NCBI RefSeq assembly: GCF_901000735.1
Contig: NC_081547.1
Coordinates: 21,142,838 to 21,206,837 of the forward strand
Length of the DNA: 64,000 nucleotides
Direction of reading: 5' to 3'
DNA from: Corylus avellana
Taxonomy: Eukaryota; Streptophyta; Magnoliopsida; Fagales; Betulaceae
The notes under the pieces were generated by a model that searched no databases, was not told where the DNA came from, and worked only from the letters and a program-made list of their open reading frames with translations. The translations under genes and the position numbers were made by a program. This document shows, one piece after another, positions 59,362 to 64,000 of the stretch. Position 1 is the first letter of the stretch. Every line of letters begins with the position of its first letter.

Positions 59362-60427
59362 AGGGTTAATAATTTTTTGGTACTTGGGTTTTAATATTTT
59401 TATTTTTTTTCCCTAGGTTTTAAAATATGATAAATCCAGTACCTCACATATGGGAAAAGACGGAATCACTACCTCCATTAGTTTCCGCCAATCCCCATTA
59501 ACGAAAGTCCACATGTCACACAGTGAATTGCTGGTGAAGGAATCGCAGTATTTTGGTTCGGGATTTTGTCTGGGAGAGAGTTAGGGTTTCAATTGATTAA
59601 TTTGGTATGGAATTGAAGGGGGATTTTCGGATTTAGGGATTATATTCTGGGCATTTGATGTAGATGGAGGACGGTTTGAGATCTGGTGGCCGGTCAGGGC
59701 TTGTGGTTAAGAATAGTCTTCAAGTTGCTTAATTGTTAGAAAGAAAATTGCGGATGGAGTGGGAGGGGTTGGTTCGTCGAGTTCTCGGAACGTTTCCGAG
59801 TAGAAGAAGAAGAAGAGGTTGAGGTTGGTTATGAGTGATTCGGGCTCAAGTGAAGAGCTCTCGCCGTCACCTAGGAGAAGGATTGGCCCTGAAACTATAA
59901 GGGTGTGTAATGGTTTACTTGCTTTCGAAAAGGGTACCGGATGTAGTGATGAGGATTTTAGGCCACTGCTTTAGTTGTGCAGTTTGAGTTGGCGAATTTG
60001 AAGGTTGAACTTGGATGGTGGCAGGGCGTTATTGCTCATCTTAGGAAGTGTTTGGAGATAAGGAGGTGATTATGGAGAAGGACGTTCTGTGGTTGGGTAA
60101 AGCAAACCGGTATTTGGCCGAATGCCATGTTGAGCCACCCCCACTGACCAAAATGGCGTGACCGGCGACAATAAAATTTACTCTTTTTTATTTATTTATT
60201 TATTTTATTTATTTATTTATTTATTATTAATCTTTTTTATTTTTAGGACATGTGGCGTATTATGGGAGAAACACGTGGGCTTTCGTTAATGGGGGACTAA
60301 CGGAAACTAACGGAGACAGTGATTCTGTCTTTTCTCATATGTGAGGTACTAGATTTGTCATGTTTTAAAACTTAGAAAAAAAAAATAAAAACATTAAAAC
60401 TCATGTACCAAAAAAGTTATTAACCCT
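59362..60427. mobile_element. Pack-MULE-like TIR element, 1,066 bp
   Basis: The ends AGGGTTAATAATTTTTTGG and ..CCAAAAAAGTTATTAACCCT (with small gaps) begin inverted repeats of about 160 bp (59362-59520 and 60250-60427; shared ccattaacgaaag, actaacgga, catatg-gaggtact). The interior is GC-richer than its surroundings and resembles part of a host transcript, not a transposase. Flanks are T-rich and give no clear target duplication. A diverged single arm of this family is at 35,780-35,950. Confidence 0.7.
59831..59974 (+). pseudogene. Possible captured coding fragment in the TIR element
   Basis: A 47-codon open frame, MSDSGSSEELSPSPRRR..GCSDEDFRPLL, preceded by leader-like sequence (gttagggtttcaattgattaatttgg at about 59,581). 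The Ser/acidic/Arg-rich composition is unlike random AT-rich DNA. The frame ends at a stop, and further open stretches follow in other frames. I do not recognise the parent gene. It could equally be chance. Confidence 0.35.
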
Positions 60428-61093
60428 GCTTTTTTTTTTTTTTGTATCCCCTTTAAGTAGCTTTTAGCCAACAATCAGTTTTTTTAAGGTTATTTTGTCA
60501 TCATTTAGGTTTACAATATTTATTTTCACATTACAAGCTAGAAGGTTTAATCATTTATGATTGCACCATTACTTGACTCGACTCTTAGCGTTCCCCTCGT
60601 TGTTATTCACTCAAAGGTAGGGGCGGAACCAGGAATTTTTGTATAGGGGTCCAAACTTATATAAATAAATAAATATGTAAATACATATACTTATAGAAGA
60701 TGAAAAATGTGTACGCATGTGTTTATGTAAATAAAAGCAAACAAGTTTTAGACCTAATTTCATACTAAGTCATAAGTTGATACAAAAATTATGTCTATAA
60801 AATCATCTTTAAAAATAAATTGGCTTTCAAATATAAAAATTTTTCAAATTTTTTATATACATAAAAGCTAAAAATAAAAAACAAAAAACATTGGCATATC
60901 TGTTGCTATGCCATGGAACAGGATCGTCCCCTATCCATTTTGGACTAGAGAATATCTAGTTAATGGTCAGATATGACATATGTCCCATTCATAAAAATAA
61001 TAATAAAATATTATATATATTTTAAAAATAATTAAAAAACAAAATAATAAAAAATTAAGGGCTCTTGCGGGTGGGGCTGAGGGTGGCTTCGTG
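60428..61093. other. Intergenic with a TE fragment
   Basis: At 60,617-60,655, gtaggggcggaaccaggaattttt is the end of a common plant element type. The rest is AT-rich with no gene. Confidence 0.4.
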
Positions 61094-61356
61094 ATGAGTG
61101 CCAAATATTACATATTTAAACCCATTTATTTACATTTGTTAAGCCTCTAGCTGTGTCTTAGTTTGATGTTTTGTGTTAATTTTGGTGTTTTAGTGTTTTG
61201 CAGATTGTTAAGGGAAAACTGCGATCTTAATGTGAAAGATGCAAATAATTTGAGAAAAGAGCATTTCTAGAAGGGCACGATTGAGCGCACGCACTAGCAC
61301 TCAAGCATGGGCACAACAGCACATGACACTACAAAAAAATGATTTTTTATTGACAT

Positions 61357-61714
61357 AGGTTTACTGACGTGTCAGGTTGTCTGACACGTCAGTAAACCCT
61401 CCTGACCCTGACGTGTTTCAGTCGTGAAGAATGTGGGTGTCAGGAATTGGCAATTTCTGACGTGCCAAATATGGCACGTCAGAAATTCCTGACGTGTTAG
61501 ATCCAACACGTCAGAAAGTACTGACGTGTTGGATTTAACACGTCAAAAAATATTCCTAACGTGTCAAAAAATGACACGTCAGGAATTGCTGACGCGCCAT
61601 TTTTTGACATGTCAGGAATTGCTGACGCGCCATTTTTTGGCACATCAGGAATTCCTGACGTGTGATTTTTAACACGTCAGGAATTACTGACGTGTCATCT
61701 TTTGACACGTCAGC
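61357..61714. repeat. Left subterminal palindrome array of the CACTA element
   Basis: About nine modules of about 24-27 bp, each TGACGTG + variable core + CACGTCA (examples: TGACGTGCCA/TGGCACGTCA, TGACGTGTTA/CAACACGTCA), separated by short spacers that themselves read aatt-cct or aggaatt. Two modules have TGACGCG at one side. Known in CACTA elements: subterminal motifs bind transposase. Confidence 0.9.
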
Positions 61715-62892
61715 AAATTTAAAATTATTAAAAAATAATAATTTTTCTTTTTTTAATTTTTTTCTGGATTTTTTTTTAATTAAAAATATTTTTTTAATTC
61801 TGGAACAGTACGTTCGTCTTCTCCGATCCCCCAACTCTCCCTAATCTCTTCCTTCCTCCATTTTCACTCTCTCTCTCTCTCTCTCTCTTCTTTCTTTCAT
61901 TTTCACTCTCTCTCTCTCTTCTTTCCTCCATTTTCACTCTCTTTTCTCTCTTCTTTCCTTCATTTTCAAAAACCCAAGCCCAAAAAATCAATAAAAAATC
62001 AAAAACCCAAATCAAAAAATAAACCTTTCGATCTTCTTCTCTTCAAATCAAAAATAAAAAATCTCTCAAATCAAATCAAAATAAACCAACTCAGAGCTTC
62101 TTCAAATCAAAAATCTCTCTTCTTCGATCCTCTTCTCTTCTCCGTTTTTTTTTTTCTTCTGCTGCTTCGATCTCTTCAACTTATTTTTCTTTTCTTTTTT
62201 TCTTTTCTTTTCTGCTGCTTCGATCTCTTCTCCTCCTTTTTTTTTTTTTTTTTTTGCCTCTCTGGATCTTCTATCTTCTCCCATTTTTTTCTTTTTCTTC
62301 TTCTTCCTCGATCTTATTTTTCTCCTTTTTTTCTTCCCTCTAGAGGAGCTGGTGGCCGGATGTACAGAGAGAAGAGGCTAGGGAGATTGAGAGAGGAGAG
62401 AGAGAGCTGTGTTTGGAAATAAAAGAAAAAGGATTAAAGAATATGAATATATAATAGAATTATAAAGGGAAAAGAAGAGGGAAAGAAGATAGGGAAAAAG
62501 AGGGAAAAAGTTGAAAATCCCGCTTGTTTTTTGATATCAGGTTTCTGACGTGCTAAAATTAACACGTCAGAAATTTCTGACGTGTTAATTCTAGCACGTC
62601 AGAAAAGGTGAATATATAATATAAATAAACATAATATAAAAATTATTTATTTATTTATTTATTTCTGAAACATATAATATATATATATATATAAAATAAT
62701 TCCTGACGTGCCATATATGGCACGTCAGTAATTCCTGACGTGCTATATTTGGCACGTCAGGAATTTCTGACGTGCCAAATATGGCGCGTCAGGAATTCTT
62801 TTATTTATTTAATTTTTTTTTTGTCTTCATTATTTTTCTTCTCTCCCTTTCTTAATTAATTCATTCTTCTTCACTCCCTCTTTTTTTTTTTT

Positions 62893-62912
62893 NNNNNNNN
62901 NNNNNNNNNNNN
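62893..62912. other. Assembly gap, 20 N, in the CACTA element
   Basis: 20 N after a poly(T) run. Element length across it is therefore uncertain. Confidence 0.98.
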
Positions 62913-63293
62913 GCTTCTATTCTTCTAATTTTTTTTTTCTTTTCTTTTTCCTCCCCCAAGTTCCAACACACCGTAGTGTGCACGTACAGTACCCTGCAAT
63001 TTTTTTTTTCCTTCTCTCTCTGCACGCTAGCTTCTAGCTATCTTCTTCATTTTAATTTTTTTTTTTTTTAATTCCCGACATGCTGAAACTAGCACGTCAG
63101 AAATTTCTGACGTGCTAGTTTCAGCATGTCAGGAAGCTGTAAAAAAAAAAAATTGAAATATATATAATATAAACATATATTTTTTTATAGATTGCTGACG
63201 TGCTAAAAATGGCACGCCAGAAATTTCTGACGTGCCATTTTTAGCACGTCAGAAACCTGATATATTAAAAAAAAAAAATTGAATTTAAATTTC

Positions 63294-63467
63294 CTAACGT
63301 ACGTGTTGAATTTGACACGTCAATATTTATTGACGTGTTGAATGTAACACGTCAATAAATATTGACGTGTCAAATTCAACACGTCAAAAAAAAATTTGTT
63401 GACGTGCCAGTTTTGGCACGTCAACATTTACTGACGTGGCAAAAAAATTGTACTGTTTGCCACGTCA
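63294..63467. repeat. Right subterminal palindrome array of the CACTA element
   Basis: Five consecutive modules of the same kind (cores ttgaattt, ttgaatgta, tcaaattcaa, ccagttttgg, and a longer one with gcaaaa..tttgcc). Further pairs stand at 62,544-62,602, 62,701-62,795, 63,077-63,132 and 63,193-63,252. Confidence 0.9.
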
Positions 63468-64000
63468 AAAAATGGCCTTTTTTTTGTAGTGTGAATGCAA
63501 CTACGCCACTTAAGAGGAAATCATGCACGTGTGCACTCGAGCGCACTCGTCCTGGGATCGAGCGCTCTCGTGCCCAACATCAAGCCAGTAGCACCCAAGT
63601 GCTACACCACGGGAGACTTGATGTTCGAGTGCGATCGAGCGCACCTAGTGTGCGATAGAGTGCACTCGGTTGACCCGGTAGCGCCGAAACCCTAATTAAC
63701 ATTATCAATATCATATTTTTATGGGGAAACTGGGAGCCGTCATATGGAAGCCGTCCAGTACTAGGGACGATTTTTGGAGAGAATAGGAGCAAAAAGCTAG
63801 GGTTTTGTAGTTTTTGGGTGGTTTCAATTGGAATTTTCTTGTTGTAAGCCTCTAAACCTCTATGAATTCCTACATTGTTGTATACTCTTTTATTTTAATG
63901 AGATACTAAACCATCAACTAAGGTTGAGGATGAAGCCTCACAAATGATTAGCAACACATGATTTTAATAATATTTTTCCAATGTTATGAGTTATACTTTC

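Larger units (their letters stand above)
61327..63491. mobile_element. Non-autonomous CACTA element, 2,165 bp
   Basis: It begins CACTACAAAAAAATG and ends CATTTTTTTTTG..TAGTG in inverted form (CACTAC..GTAGTG), flanked by the 3-bp target duplication TGA (61324-61326 and 63492-63494). These are the defining features of CACTA (En/Spm) transposons. Both subterminal regions are filled with TGACGTG/CACGTCA palindromic modules (61,345-61,714; 62,544-62,602; 62,701-62,795; 63,077-63,132; 63,193-63,252; 63,294-63,467). The centre (61,735-62,520) is CT-rich then GA-rich and has no transposase, so movement would depend on an autonomous relative. A 20-N gap lies inside. Confidence 0.93.
61094..64000 (+). 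mobile_element. LTR-like sequence split by a CACTA element, runs off the window
   Basis: 61,094-61,326 (TGATGAGTGCCAAATATTAC.., ttgcagattgttaaggg, attgagcgcacgc) and 63,495-64,000 (gagcgcactcg.., aaaccctaattaacatt, ctaggg-ttttgtag, ggttgaggatgaagcctcac) read as two halves of one LTR in plus orientation: promoter-like and leader-like sequence with no protein. The repeated 'gagcgcac(t)cg' phrases occur on both sides of the CACTA insertion. The class is probably Ty3/Gypsy, not proven. Confidence 0.45.

Noticed and set aside
62030..62340. Lys/Glu-rich and Ser/Arg-rich frames in the CACTA centre
   Set aside because: Simple translation of CT/GA low-complexity DNA.
61357..63467. CRISPR-like array of regularly spaced palindromic repeats
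   Set aside because: Modules are variable palindromes within a CACTA transposon in a plant genome, with clear TIRs and target duplication; no constant repeat with unique spacers.

Overview
The window is nuclear DNA from a eudicot plant. It is AT-rich, its genes have several introns with GT..AG junctions, and it is crowded with plant transposon families (Copia, solo LTRs, CACTA, Mutator-like and hAT-like elements, MITEs, a SINE-like unit). The gene content (LURP-one-related, AHP6, chloroplast ADS-type desaturase) would suit many rosids, and I cannot name the species. Gene density is low: four intact protein genes in 64 kb, all on the minus strand. The exon models below were assembled by reading splice sites directly.

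Layout. (1) 1-7,160: block A, with a two-exon LURP-one-related gene (30-1012), its promoter, and about 5 kb of non-coding DNA ending in a MITE. (2) 7,160-11,170: an old LTR remnant with a younger solo LTR of the same family inserted in it. (3) 11,180-19,300: block B, a diverged tandem copy of block A. Its LURP-one-related paralogue (11235-12386) carries a threefold in-frame 42-bp repeat at the C-terminus. Block B is interrupted by several insertions. (4) 19,570-29,946: further ancient duplicates of the same non-coding material (D1, C, D2) without LURP-one-related exons. (5) 29,947-39,653: a nearly identical 3.43-kb direct duplication. Its copies are separated by a 1.46-kb foldback element, a GC-rich repeat and a 100-N gap, so a false (haplotig) duplication in the assembly is a real possibility. 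(6) 42,469-44,050: a five-exon AHP6-type pseudo-phosphotransfer gene with Asn at the phospho-acceptor position. (7) 50,580-54,600: a dead Copia element with a nested MITE and a microsatellite sitting on its catalytic motif. (8) 55,568-57,429: a five-exon chloroplast fatty-acid desaturase of FAD5 type, with an almost perfect 49-bp hairpin about 0.3 kb upstream. (9) 57,800-64,000: a SINE-like unit, a Pack-MULE-like TIR element, and a 2,165-bp non-autonomous CACTA element (3-bp target duplication) inside LTR-like DNA. The CACTA element is filled with palindromic TGACGTG/CACGTCA modules.

The genes do not form a pathway. The LURP-one-related pair is a local tandem family linked to defence biology. 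AHP6 belongs to cytokinin signalling, and the desaturase to plastid lipid synthesis. I found no rRNA, canonical tRNA, CRISPR or prokaryotic feature. The most unusual items are the CACTA element's palindrome arrays, the long hairpin upstream of the desaturase, the gap-flanked duplication, the foldback element, and the coding minisatellite in one LURP-one-related copy.
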